Source of the DNA: Yponomeuta sedellus
Lineage: Eukaryota > Arthropoda > Insecta > Lepidoptera > Yponomeutidae
NCBI GenBank assembly: GCA_934045075.1
Contig: OW203723.1
Span: forward strand, 4,046,577 to 4,110,576
Reading direction: 5' to 3'
DNA: 64,000 bases
Of the stretch, positions 56,801 through 60,385 are shown piece by piece (the first letter of the stretch is position 1; every line of letters begins with the position of its first letter). The notes under the pieces were generated by a model that was not told the DNA's origin, did no database searches, and saw only the letters and a list, made by a program, of their open reading frames with translations. The position numbers and the translations under genes are program-made.

Positions 56801-59460
56801 TTGTTATTTGTTCAAGATTAATAGATTGCAAGAAGAGACCCGTGCCCCAGCAGTGGGGACATACAAGGGTTGATAACGATAACGATAATTGATTTATTAA
56901 AGATGTTTATTCAGATAAAAATAGAGAACTTGTTTCACAGTTAGGCATGAGCCGACTCTCAAAGTGATAGAGACAGAGATATAGGCGTGTAATCACTGCT
57001 TACAAAATAAACATTCCAAGAATTGTGATTTAATAGTCTTGTTCATACTTCACATGAACAAGACTATTAAATCACAGAGACACATTGCATAGAGTTTGTG
57101 TGGCATTATTTAAAAAAAAACACCTTCAATTCAAGATGGCGGCTAACATTCCCGCTACCCAAGGGCGACTGGGAGCGAACGTAGATTTTTTATAAGCATA
57201 TACTAAGCAAGAGTACATCAAAACCGTTTATTTACCACCTTTTGCAAAGCAAAGGCCTCCGAATATCCTCTCGAACGGGAAAGAATAACACCACCTTAGG
57301 CTTTCAAATGTCTGTGGCGAGCACATGTCAAGTCTGCGCGCGCACTACAAACTCCAACATTCCTGCATCACGCAATCAAAGTGTTTCAATGATATGCCAT
57401 AAATAATATTTATGGTATGTCATTGAAACACTTTGATTGCGCCATAAATAATATTTATGGTATGTCATTGAAACACTTTGATTGCGCGATGCAGGAATGT
57501 TGGAGTTTGTAGTGCGCGCGAAGACTTGACATGTGCTCGCCACAGACATTTTTTTTTTTGTTTTAGTTAATGGCAACTCAAATCGGTCCTAATTTGGACG
57601 ACTATTTCTGCCAATGACGAGTCAGTCATGGGAGTGACACTTCGACTTTGGTCGGTTTAAAAATCCTTTCATAAACTGGATTCCATCGCGTGTCCGATGG
57701 GGAACCTAAAACCCACAATCTGTCAAACTACGTAAAATTGTCTATGATAAAAAAGTAGCGTGAATTGGAACGCACCACTTTACGAAAGAAAAAAAAAACA
57801 AAAACCCCGACGTCTCCTGTCAAAACATCAGCTGAATGTTAATTTTATACGTGTTTGTGAGTTTTTTGGTCGAAAAAAAATACCGTAAGTATAATTTTCT
57901 TACAGATTTGTTATAATTATGATATTTGCTGTTTATTTTATGTAAAAGTTACCGAAATAGTTATTTGGTTCGGCTTTTATGGGCTTCCAAAATATGTGGG
58001 ACTATTTTCCTATTGATCATTACGGAACTACATCTTTGTTTTTTCTTACAGGTGATACTGAGGAGAGAGTTGAAAGATGCACAGATTGAATCGGAATTAA
58101 GTAGAATGATGTCTACATCATTCTACTTAATTCCGTCTGAATGTGGGACTACATCTACCTCAAGATAATTTGAAATTCCGCAGATGCCGCTTTTGTTCTA
58201 CTCGCGTAAAAGAGAAACGCTCCAGATTCATATGCAAAACTTGCAAAGTATCTATTTGCCCCGAATGTTTTGACAACTTTTATAAATAAATATGGTGACA
58301 TGTAATGAAATGTCTATCATTCTTCCCTACCCAGATGTGGGAATAATATTCATGTTGTATCTCAAAAACATATATTTTTATATGGACAACAGGAAAATAG
58401 TTCCCACGTGGTAAAACCCACTAGAGCAATAAATGATAAATATCAAACTCAGAAAATATTATTCTAGACCTCATAATAAGTATATTTTCCAAAATTCATA
58501 ACTTTATGATGGTTAGATCACTAACAACCCATTAAGGGATAACGTCCGACTAACAATAGTTGGACCGGCCGTCCCCAGGCATACGATCTGCCTGGGGGAA
58601 ATTTCCCTTTATAGTGGAAGAGCACGATCACCCGCTCTTCCCTATGTCCTTACGATATTTTCCTTTACCGAAAGCTTAAAAAAGGGTTGATATTGAACTA
58701 AGTTTAAACATCGTCCAGTAATTTTTACATTCCGTAAAAAGTATTTTTTTACCACGTTACCATTACGATTTATTACAAACGTATTTTTTTATTTTGACGG
58801 CCTACCTACATGACTCAAGATTGTAGTCATGTATTCACAAGTTACGATAAATGCTGACGAAACAAATCTGCTTTTAATCAAGATGTTGTATTTTGAACCT
58901 AGTAACTTTCTCGGACGACCTCGGTGGCGCAGCGATTTGGCACGCTGACTGTAAAACCGACGGTCTCGGGGTCGATCCCCGGCCGGGTCAAACTAGGAAA
59001 CGAACTTTTCTAGTTTGTCTCGGGTCTTGGATGTTATCTATGTATTTACTGTATTAAATCTATCGTCGAGTTAGCACCTATATCACAAGTAATTTAGTTG
59101 CAGTTAGTATAGGGCTAACGAGATCTGTGTAATATGCCCATGAATATTTATTTATTTTATTTATTTCGCTTGACTGAATTTATTTTTAAATCATGTTAAA
59201 TTATCGAACAACGTATTTTTAAAATTAGCAACATCAAGTGTTGATACTAAATAATGTTCATTTACCCAATTTCACAGTCCCTTGCCCATTCACAGGCGAG
59301 CCAGCCGCACACGCTGCAGTCCTCGCGGCCCCCGTCGCAAGCGTCCACCGGGTCCGCAATCTCTCTCAAGGAGCACATGGTATCCAGCAGTCCCGCGCCC
59401 GTCCCCCGCGCGCGATCCCGCACCCATCTAGTGCAGGGAGTGCCGCAGACCACCGTGTAA
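29526..59460 (+). CDS. Gli: Gliotactin, 14 coding exons, 875 residues
   Basis: Neuroligin-like transmembrane adhesion protein. In Drosophila, Gliotactin sits at tricellular junctions and is needed for septate-junction barriers of glia and epithelia. Exons: 29526-29837, 32621-32770, 34046-34183, 35232-35378, 42245-42401, 43114-43325, 45215-45385, 46495-46696, 47121-47308, 48279-48571, 49593-49788, 50224-50339, 56627-56789, 59278-59460; phases agree throughout and every intron is GT-AG. Layout: signal peptide (1 to about 19), Pro/Asn/Tyr-rich segment, cholinesterase-like domain (about 140-715; HGG oxyanion motif 266-268), helix about 733-756, tail with Y766/Y767 and NIYEY (791-795), C-terminal QTTV PDZ ligand. 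The nucleophile elbow is GPGAG (345-349), so catalysis is impossible, as in the fly protein. The fly protein (about 956 aa, from memory) has a longer tail. 5' and 3' UTRs are not defined. Confidence 0.95.
31258..31969 (-). mobile_element. 5'-truncated CR1/jockey-like LINE in Gli intron 1
   Basis: Inserted with a 22-bp duplication starting GGCAAGCCTAAAATATAAAA (31236-31257, 31970-31991). The 3' tail is an (ATT)n-type repeat next to the left duplication. The right end carries a 48-bp copy of the flank found again at 31994-32041. Confidence 0.75.
31315..31923 (-). pseudogene. LINE reverse transcriptase C-terminal fragment (202 codons)
   Basis: Reads through the thumb and C-terminal region of a non-LTR RT: VTRNLKWDEHI, YKAFIRPLLEYGFQVWCPY, LEKVQRRATKMV and NSLPxx-type REWNKLPDSIV. 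The polymerase core (YADD) is missing because of 5' truncation. The frame itself is intact, so the insertion is fairly young. Confidence 0.85.
32200..32400 (+). repeat. N-type SINE fragment (Gli intron 1)
   Basis: AAACCCACTCTGGTGCAGGC ... GAAAACATTGTGAGGAAACC ... GTGCCCTGCGGGATGAGA; shared with many copies. Confidence 0.7.
32621..32770 (+). CDS. Gli: Gli coding exon 2
   Basis: Acceptor TATCTTCCAG, donor AAG|GTGACA, phase 0 both ends. Encodes NLNPNNPDALFPG ... VNTNYGQVQGFK, the entry strand (G-x-V-x-G) of the cholinesterase-like fold. Confidence 0.9.
32893..32990. repeat. MITE M3 left-end fragment (Gli intron 2)
   Basis: GCTAGTTTCTGAATTGAGAA ... AGAAAAAAGCGTGACA, the M3 terminal sequence without its partner end. 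Confidence 0.55.
33005..33250. repeat. LINE 3'-tail repeat (Gli intron 2)
   Basis: AGTCCACTGCTGGACATAGC ... GTCGCCTTTTACGAGACCCG ... GGTGCTATTCT, a widespread moth repeat; an inverted relative lies at 49930-50095. Confidence 0.6.
33582..33778. repeat. Interspersed repeat 'GCCGTGCCCCGCGG' (Gli intron 2)
   Basis: TAGCCGTGCCCCGCGGTC ... CAAATTTTATTAAAATCGCT ... TAACAAACGTACACAC, which I recognise as a very common lepidopteran repeat type; class uncertain. Confidence 0.5.
33800..33925 (+). pseudogene. LINE RT C-terminal fragment (RTE-like)
   Basis: Codons for MTMAKDRRKWRALREAY followed by CTAGCAGTGGACGAG, the typical end of RTE-like LINE ORFs. A similar scrap lies at 46780-46870. Confidence 0.6.
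34046..34183 (+). CDS. Gli: Gli coding exon 3
   Basis: Acceptor TTTGTTCCAG, donor AAG|GTAAGC, phase 0. Encodes VYIYDNPD ... STFLGIPYARPP, the FLGIPYA-PP signature of esterase-fold proteins. Confidence 0.93.
34196..34270. repeat. Single arm related to the foldback at 57306-57551 (Gli intron 3)
   Basis: GTGGCGAGTCAACTCTGCGC ... GACATTCATGGATTGCAAGC parallels GTGGCGAGCACATGTCAAGT ... AACATTCCTGCATCACGCAA of the foldback's left arm. Confidence 0.5.
34374..34906. mobile_element. Non-autonomous repeat with GACG microsatellite (Gli intron 3)
   Basis: Starts AAAACCGGCCAAGTGCGAGT, has GAGGGTTCCGT near the left end and AAGGGTTCCGTTTTTTCC ... GTACGGAACCCTAAAA at the right. An internal (GGAC)n run lies near 34822-34850. 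A widespread lepidopteran repeat; a scrap of its end lies near 46395-46470. Confidence 0.6.
35232..35378 (+). CDS. Gli: Gli coding exon 4
   Basis: Acceptor TTCCCCCGCAG, donor AAT|GTGAGT, phase 0. Encodes PPRQHPGWQLLQAVDWG ... EDCLYLNIFSPN, with the conserved EDCLYLN motif and its disulfide Cys. Confidence 0.95.
35875..36025. repeat. Repeat fragment (Gli intron 4)
   Basis: CGAAGGCAGCGGCTTTCAAT and GGTGCCACTGGACGCTGTAT recur near 16530-16600 and 41150-41215. Confidence 0.5.
36190..36530 (-). mobile_element. 5S-derived SINE copy (Gli intron 4)
   Basis: Inverted, near full length. Ends with the complement of the 5S-like head (TTGTTGCTTAAC) and ATTCCAATCACTCGGTTCGA. Confidence 0.8.
36955..37100 (+). 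repeat. N-type SINE fragment (Gli intron 4)
   Basis: GTGTTCAACTACCTCAGCGC ... GCCTGTGCCCTGCAGT. Confidence 0.65.
38411..38852 (+). pseudogene. LINE reverse transcriptase N-terminal fragment (Gli intron 4)
   Basis: Encodes a linker and RT start: NNLKSDCSAGWDIITAKALK, then after a frameshift near 38710 PGVLKKS...YKTGDRS and NNYRPISILTSVSKIFERIL (RT motif around NYRPISLL). It ends abruptly where another LINE tail follows. Confidence 0.8.
38930..39120 (+). pseudogene. LINE 3'-end coding scrap (Gli intron 4)
   Basis: Reads VKVEGKRRPGRRKMS, stop, then LCHIRDWTGVKTAQELLKFS, typical of the C-terminal Arg-rich and Trp-containing end of LINE ORF2. Confidence 0.55.
39945..40225. mobile_element. Foldback pair of 5S-derived SINE pieces (Gli intron 4)
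   Basis: 39945-40148 is the inverted 3' body; 40149-40225 is the same 3' end in direct orientation (GGGCTAACCTTCCTGCGACG ... AAGGGTTGATATCGAT). Together they make a partial palindrome. Confidence 0.7.
40834..41100 (+). mobile_element. tRNA-like SINE, N family, most complete copy (Gli intron 4)
   Basis: tRNA-like head with A-box TAGCTTAGTGGGTAGAACC and B-box AGGTTCGATCCCG, then the body AATGACTTTGTTTAATTTCA, the core GTGAAGGAAAACATCGTGAG and the tail AGGATGGTATAGGTGCTGGG. Confidence 0.8.
41275..41345 (-). repeat. N-type SINE core, inverted (Gli intron 4)
   Basis: AGGTTTCCTCACGATGTTTT CCTTCAC is the complement of the core of 40834-41100. Confidence 0.6.
41776..42140 (+). mobile_element. 5S-derived SINE copy, near full length (Gli intron 4)
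   Basis: GAAGCGCTCTTGGCCTAGTT ... AAGGGTTGATACCGAT, only about 100 bp upstream of coding exon 5. Confidence 0.8.
42245..42401 (+). CDS. Gli: Gli coding exon 5 (oxyanion HGG)
   Basis: Follows a 6.9-kb repeat-rich intron. Acceptor CTCCCCTCAG, donor CTAG|GTAAGG leaving phase 1. Encodes VMVYIHGGQFASGASN and NVVVVSFNYRLGALG. Strongly GC-rich at third positions compared with the introns. Confidence 0.95.
42444..43135 (+). repeat. Four-copy tandem array repeating the exon 6 acceptor
   Basis: Units start TCAGAAAC/A at 42444, 42653, 42831 and 43005 (spacing 209, 178, 174). Each ends in a version of CACGTTGCAG|GTTTCCTCTCGACCGGCGACG, the true acceptor of exon 6 plus its first bases. Only the last unit continues into the exon. 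The decoys in units 1 and 3 keep CAG|G; unit 2 has lost the exact site. Confidence 0.85.
43114..43325 (+). CDS. Gli: Gli coding exon 6 (dead nucleophile elbow)
   Basis: Acceptor CCACGTTGCAG; completes the split Gly codon of exon 5. Encodes GFLSTGDENSPGNYGILDQA and the elbow FGPGAGAAS, where Gly replaces the catalytic Ser. The intron before it repeats this acceptor several times (see 42444-43135). Donor CAG|GTATAG, phase 0. Confidence 0.95.
43471..43541. repeat. (GT)n microsatellite (Gli intron 6)
   Basis: Imperfect TG/TGGG repeats over about 70 bp. Confidence 0.85.
44083..44691 (-). pseudogene. LINE RT C-terminal fragment (Gli intron 6)
   Basis: 202 codons of non-LTR RT C-terminal region: LGLIMDCNLSWQAQV, LLPLLDYADVCF, LERLQNLAIRYVYGLKKYDH and HHWNSLPREIRDSPSV. 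A different family from the copy in intron 1. 5' truncated, frame otherwise open. Confidence 0.85.
44692..44935 (-). mobile_element. tRNA-like SINE, C family, inverted (Gli intron 6)
   Basis: GATCTCGTTAGCCCTATACT ... GACCCGGCCGGGGATCGAAC, the complement of 58915-59160. Confidence 0.75.
45010..45100 (-). repeat. tRNA-like SINE head, inverted (Gli intron 6)
   Basis: GGGATCCGAACCGACGTCTT ... GCCACGCTACCACCGCTCTTC; the same head as at 54470-54535. Confidence 0.65.
45215..45385 (+). CDS. Gli: Gli coding exon 7
   Basis: Acceptor AACTTTGCAG, donor CAG|GTGAAT, phase 0. Encodes SGAATADWALIEDKF ... LLGCPIDSSWKLLNCLRQG with a conserved Cys pair. Confidence 0.95.
45504..45909. mobile_element. GC-rich MITE (Gli intron 7)
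   Basis: 406 bp bounded by GGTGCGTTTAAACG and CGTTTAAACGCACC. Unlike its surroundings it is CpG-rich, with an internal direct repeat (ACGGACGGCTCGGCTCGC and GGATCGTGCTACCCCGC near 45766-45806, again near 45853-45893). The frames here are artefacts of base composition. Confidence 0.75.
46010..46370 (+). mobile_element. 5S-derived SINE copy (Gli intron 7)
   Basis: Near full length, GAAGCGCTCGTGGCCTAGTC to AAGGGTTGATATC. Flanked by near-identical AATACAAATCG / AATACATATCG (10 of 11). Confidence 0.82.
46495..46696 (+). CDS. Gli: Gli coding exon 8
   Basis: Acceptor TGTAAACCCAG, donor TTGT|GTAAGT leaving phase 1. Encodes PQVGFIPWGPVLENNFT ... MTGVTTQEAAYYL. NNFT is a potential N-glycosylation site. 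Confidence 0.95.
46780..46870 (+). pseudogene. LINE RT tail scrap (Gli intron 8)
   Basis: Codons KQWMRLERDRAGWCENEEAY then CCCAGCAGTAGG, an RTE-like terminus. Confidence 0.55.
47121..47308 (+). CDS. Gli: Gli coding exon 9
   Basis: Acceptor CTTTCCGCAG chosen because phase 1 requires two leading bases (AC) to form a Tyr codon, and the next residues KNDSLAPNFEISEKFF are family-like. Encodes RYNYTLNPRGVYEAIRYMYT. Donor CAC|GTAAGT, phase 0. Confidence 0.9.
47309..48278. other. Gli intron 9, no repeat family recognised
   Basis: AT-rich. A small perfect-arm hairpin (AAAGGTGAC ... GTCACCTTT) lies near 48050-48077. Confidence 0.4.
48279..48571 (+). CDS. Gli: Gli coding exon 10
   Basis: The longest internal exon. 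Acceptor TCTTCTTTCAG, donor TTCGG|GTAAG leaving phase 2. Encodes LLSDFLYRAPTDKMVKLLLE ... HYFLTGAPFMDQEFFP ... NMSHFFMKAYSDFARFG, the C-terminal part of the esterase fold. Confidence 0.95.
48760..49360. mobile_element. Foldback cluster of 5S-derived SINE pieces (Gli intron 10)
   Basis: A 30-bp direct head (GAAGCGCTCGTGGCCTAG, 48760-48785), an inverted body (about 48795-49110), and a direct 3' half (about 49166-49355). The pieces face each other and could fold into a long hairpin. Confidence 0.7.
49593..49788 (+). CDS. Gli: Gli coding exon 11
   Basis: Acceptor TCTTTACCAG, donor GAG|GTAAGC, phase 0. Encodes NPTRSRILGVHFEVARAG ... LNLNTTYNSSIQLNYRQTE and the juxtamembrane FVPTYPPITE. Several N-x-S/T sites. 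Confidence 0.95.
49800..49930 (-). mobile_element. 5S-derived SINE 3' fragment (Gli intron 11)
   Basis: ATCAACCCTTGCATGTCCCC ... TTGTAAGACAGTGGCG, only about 15 bp after the exon 11 donor. Confidence 0.75.
49931..50095. repeat. LINE-tail repeat (Gli intron 11)
   Basis: Inverse of the type at 33005-33250 (GCATTACCCCCTATGATAGC), ending in a short palindrome around CCAGCGGACATAGCC. Confidence 0.55.
50224..50339 (+). CDS. Gli: Gli coding exon 12 (transmembrane helix)
   Basis: Acceptor TTACTTTCCAG, donor AAAAG|GTAGTT leaving phase 2. Encodes YWWEPKQPLQIAFWSVSSAC then a Leu/Val-rich helix ending CCMLWRNAKR, a basic stop-transfer. Confidence 0.95.
50390..50570. mobile_element. Palindromic T1 SINE, 11-bp target duplication (Gli intron 12)
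   Basis: T1 head then a palindrome at 50437-50567 folding on the tRNA anticodon stem-loop (CTGGC ACGGATA GCCA). Both arms carry the same private change (GGGACTCGAA and TTCGAGTCCC against GATTCGAA elsewhere). Flanked by CTTTTTTCATT at 50379-50389 and 50571-50581. Confidence 0.88.
51195..51306. repeat. Small MITE (Gli intron 12)
   Basis: Ends AAGGCCCACTTGCGTCA and TGACGCAAGGCCTT are imperfect inverted repeats around an AT-rich middle. Confidence 0.5.
51449..51600 (-). mobile_element. T1 tRNA-like SINE, non-palindromic (Gli intron 12)
   Basis: Complement of the complete T1: AAAAACCTATTTAGAGGC, B-box complement GGATTCGAACCCG, A-box complement CCAACTGAGCC, then CGACTCACCGGCATCA. The T1 head sequence is missing. 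Confidence 0.78.
51763..51868 (+). mobile_element. 5S-derived SINE 3' fragment (Gli intron 12)
   Basis: AACCCGGACTTGGCCCAC ... CAAGGGTCGATATCAT. Confidence 0.7.
51895..51990 (+). repeat. LINE 3'-tail fragment (Gli intron 12)
   Basis: AAGACAGGGCGCTATGGCGC ... GGGCTATGTCCAGCAGTGGA; the complement occurs at 63565-63745. Confidence 0.6.
52030..52200 (+). repeat. N-type SINE fragment (Gli intron 12)
   Basis: GTGAAGGAAAACATCGTGAG ... TGCCCTGCAGTGGGATG, with a CTCTCAGAGAGA repeat inside. Confidence 0.7.
52210..52513. mobile_element. MITE M2, copy a (Gli intron 12)
   Basis: About 304 bp with inverted ends CAGAGTGCTTAGTGCGAG / CTCGCACTAAGCACTCAG. About 90% similar by eye to copy b at 54912-55222. 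Confidence 0.82.
52869..53288. mobile_element. MITE M4 (Gli intron 12)
   Basis: Ends TAATGAGGGCTTTTCAA and TTGAAAAGCCCTCATTA are perfect inverted repeats of 17 bp, 420 bp apart, with TA at both edges as expected for a mariner-type MITE. Confidence 0.78.
53463..54260. repeat. Two-copy direct duplication, first copy interrupted by a MITE (Gli intron 12)
   Basis: 53463-53910 and 53937-54260 share long runs (CTAACATAATTAACTAAC, GGCTCCTTTTGTCGTCCATT, TCTTTCAATCAGAATGAA). The first copy contains an M3 MITE at about 53606-53735 that the second lacks. Confidence 0.8.
53606..53735. mobile_element. MITE M3, short form (Gli intron 12)
   Basis: GGCCCAGTTTCCGAATTAAA ... CTCAATTCTGAAACTGGCCC, inverted ends; absent from the otherwise parallel duplicate. 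Confidence 0.75.
54335..54535 (-). mobile_element. tRNA-like SINE (N type), inverted (Gli intron 12)
   Basis: TTTCCGTACGATGTTTTCCT ... GGGGTTCGAACGCACGACCT ... TACCACCGCTCTTC, with the tRNA-like head at the right end. Confidence 0.7.
54717..54907. mobile_element. Palindromic T1 SINE nested at the M3/M2 junction (Gli intron 12)
   Basis: T1 head followed by a palindrome folding on the anticodon stem (CTGGC ACGGATA GCCAG). Candidate 7-bp duplication AGTTCAG (54710-54716, 54908-54914) spans the M3/M2 boundary. Confidence 0.82.
54912..55222. mobile_element. MITE M2, copy b, nested in M3 (Gli intron 12)
   Basis: CAGAGTGCTTAGTGCGAG ... CTCGCACTCGGCACTCTG; sister of 52210-52513. Confidence 0.82.
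55739..56023 (-). pseudogene. LINE RT C-terminal fragment (Gli intron 12)
   Basis: Encodes GRAGKGRPRRTYIDQIEDVL, then RRTCMQRLMNVDEAKVICQD ... SLVSAYPSGIQA, the terminal domain of an endonuclease/RT LINE. 5' truncated. Confidence 0.75.
56288..56395 (-). mobile_element. 5S-derived SINE head fragment (Gli intron 12)
   Basis: Complement of the 5S-like boxes (GGTCACCCATCC, GCTTAACTC) and TTCCAATCACTCGGTTCGAC; the 3' body is missing. Confidence 0.75.
56627..56789 (+). CDS. Gli: Gli coding exon 13 (cytoplasmic tail, tyrosines)
   Basis: Follows a 6.3-kb intron. Acceptor TTATCCCTCAG, donor GCG|GTGAGT, phase 0. Encodes ETDRYYSGDIFMVPDVDERG ... RENIYEYRDVPIKAA. The fly protein is regulated by phosphorylation of two tail tyrosines; the clusters here are the likely equivalents. 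Confidence 0.92.
56830..56882 (+). mobile_element. 5S-derived SINE 3' scrap (Gli intron 13)
   Basis: AAGAGACCCGTGCCCCAGCA ... AAGGGTTGATAACGAT, about 40 bp after the exon 13 donor. Confidence 0.7.
57025..57075. repeat. Perfect hairpin, 22-bp arms (Gli intron 13)
   Basis: GTGATTTAATAGTCTTGTTC ... GAACAAGACTATTAAATCAC with a 7-nt spacer. Confidence 0.8.
57306..57551. repeat. Large foldback with internal tandem unit (Gli intron 13)
   Basis: Arms of about 110 bp (left AATGTCTGTGGCGAGCACAT, right its complement) are nearly perfect. The centre holds a repeat unit (CCATAAATAATATTTATGG plus GTCATTGAAACACTTTGATT) present twice on the right side. Confidence 0.82.
58092..58135. repeat. Perfect hairpin, 21-bp arms, 2-nt spacer (Gli intron 13)
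   Basis: CGGAATTAAGTAGAATGATG and its complement, lying just upstream of the piggyBac-type coding fragment. Confidence 0.82.
58140..58289 (+). pseudogene. piggyBac-type transposase C-terminal Cys-rich domain (Gli intron 13)
   Basis: 49 codons and TAA: NVGLHLPQDNLKFRRCRFCS then further Cys pairs (CKTCKVSICPECF) in the arrangement of the piggyBac C-terminal zinc-binding domain. No catalytic domain is seen upstream, so only the 3' end survives. Confidence 0.75.
58552..58612. repeat. Short repeat 'GGCCGTCCCCAGGCATACGA' (Gli intron 13)
   Basis: Shared with 34303-34367 in intron 3 (GGCCGTCCCCAGACATACGA ... TAGTGGAA). Identity unknown. Confidence 0.5.
58915..59160 (+). mobile_element. tRNA-like SINE, C family, complete (Gli intron 13)
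   Basis: A-box-like TCGGTGGCGCAGCGATT, B-box GGGGTCGATCCCCGGCCGGG, then TTTTCTAGTTTGTCTCGGGT and CTAACGAGATCTGTGTAATA. It lies in a block that splits a repeat found intact at 60740-60876. Confidence 0.8.
59278..59460 (+). CDS. Gli: Gli terminal coding exon 14 (PDZ ligand)
   Basis: Two in-phase acceptors 18 nt apart: after TTTCACAG (exon from 59278, chosen as the first AG after the branch-like TACTAAAT) and after CATTCACAG (exon from 59296). Encodes SQASTGSAISLKEHMVSSSP ... GVPQTTV and TAA at 59458. The final TTV is a class I PDZ-binding motif. Confidence 0.88.
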   Translation, partial: SLAHSQASQPHTLQSSRPPSQASTGSAISLKEHMVSSSPAPVPRARSRTHLVQGVPQTTV

Positions 59461-59749
59461 ACGCGCCCGATCGTACTATGGAGTGGAGGTAGAAAATTCG
59501 GTTGACCAACGCGCACGCATTTGTGCAGGGATTCCACATGCTGCATTATTTGTAGGTAGATAGAAAATCAGACAATTTTGTTAATTGACAGCAAAGGTAC
59601 ACACCAGGCAAGTTTCTTTGCGTTGGAATAGTACGTAGTCAGTGAAGTTCTCAAAGTCAATCTGTGTTGATGGAGATACATTTTGAAATTGTAAACATTT
59701 TCTGAAAACTACTCTTTTGTGGACAATCAATGACTAATGTCAACGTCAA

Positions 59750-59755
59750 AATAAA
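59750..59755 (+). terminator. Candidate polyadenylation signal AATAAA
   Basis: The first AATAAA after the Gli stop, 290 bp downstream. Use is not proven; further AT-rich hexamers lie beyond. Confidence 0.4.
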
Positions 59756-59842
59756 GAGTACAGTTTGAGCTGAAGTCATTTAGAATTACACTGTTCGTAA
59801 ATTGATAGCATTTTAATGTCTTCTGGAAAGAGTAATCAATCT

Positions 59843-59940
59843 TCGCAAGTGTCCACTTCCAGCAATCGCGCGGGGCTATTCACGCACGCACCTCGTGCGT
59901 GGAGTGCCGCAGATTACCGACTAAACGCGTCCGATCGTAC
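59843..59940 (+). pseudogene. Decayed duplicate of Gli terminal exon
   Basis: TCGCAAGTGTCCAC and GGAGTGCCGCAGATTACCGA ... TAAACGCGTCCGATCGTAC parallel exon 14 (TCGCAAGCGTCCAC; GGAGTGCCGCAGACCACCGT ... TAAACGCGCCCGATCGTAC), including the 3' UTR start. The middle is deleted and the frame shifted; the PDZ ligand codons are changed. Confidence 0.75.
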
Positions 59941-59978
59941 CGGCTTAAAACCTTGTAAATACTGACCTTGAAAATAAT

Positions 59979-60162
59979 TATATTGTTTTTAATGAACTCA
60001 CCCGCGCTAAGGACAAATTTAAAAAGCCTATTAAGAGGCCGCTGATGCCGGTGAGTCGCCCATTAGCTCAGTTGGAAAGAGCGCTGGCACGGATAGCCAG
60101 AGGTCGCGGGCTCGAATCCCGGCATAGGTGAAAGTTTTAGCCTCTAAATAGGTTTTTTAAAA
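59979..60162 (+). mobile_element. Complete T1 tRNA-like SINE, 12-bp target duplication
   Basis: Head (AATGAACTCACCCGCGCTAA), tRNA-like core 60057-60130 able to form a cloverleaf (D-arm GCTCAGTTGGAAAGAGC, anticodon stem CTGGC-GCCAG with loop ACGGATA, B-box GGGCTCGAATCCC), and tail GCCTCTAAATAGGTTTTTT. Flanked by CTTGAAAATAAT at 59967-59978 and 60163-60174. The short ends AAAAGCCTATTAAGAGGC / GCCTCTAAATAGGTTTT are inverted repeats even in this normal form. A tRNA-finder may call it as a tRNA; position 33 is C, so it is a pseudo-tRNA. Confidence 0.88.
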
Positions 60163-60264
60163 CTTGAAAATAATGTTCGAACACCATTACTATTTTCAAG
60201 GTCAGGACTTAGGAGGTTAAGTATCGGTGTGTCTCTTGATTTCTTGAAAAGAATCACACTAACG

Positions 60265-60385
60265 GCTGGTTTCTGAATTAAGAATTTCACTTTCAATTTT
60301 ACGCACTTTGCTGAGAAATTCTCAGAGACAGCACTACAGTTAAGTATTTACTTAGCAAAATTCTCAATTCAGAAACTGGCCCAGA
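60265..60385. mobile_element. MITE M3, short intact form
   Basis: GGCTGGTTTCTGAATTAAGA ... TCTCAATTCAGAAACTGGCC, inverted ends. Confidence 0.75.

Noticed and set aside
57926..58168. 80-codon frame as an extra Gliotactin exon in intron 13
   Set aside because: The frame runs through a perfect snapback hairpin into a piggyBac remnant. Exon 13 joins exon 14 in phase without it.
60057..60130. Functional tRNA gene
   Set aside because: The cloverleaf forms, but the anticodon loop is ACGGATA with C at position 33. The sequence is embedded in a SINE with target duplications and occurs in many copies.
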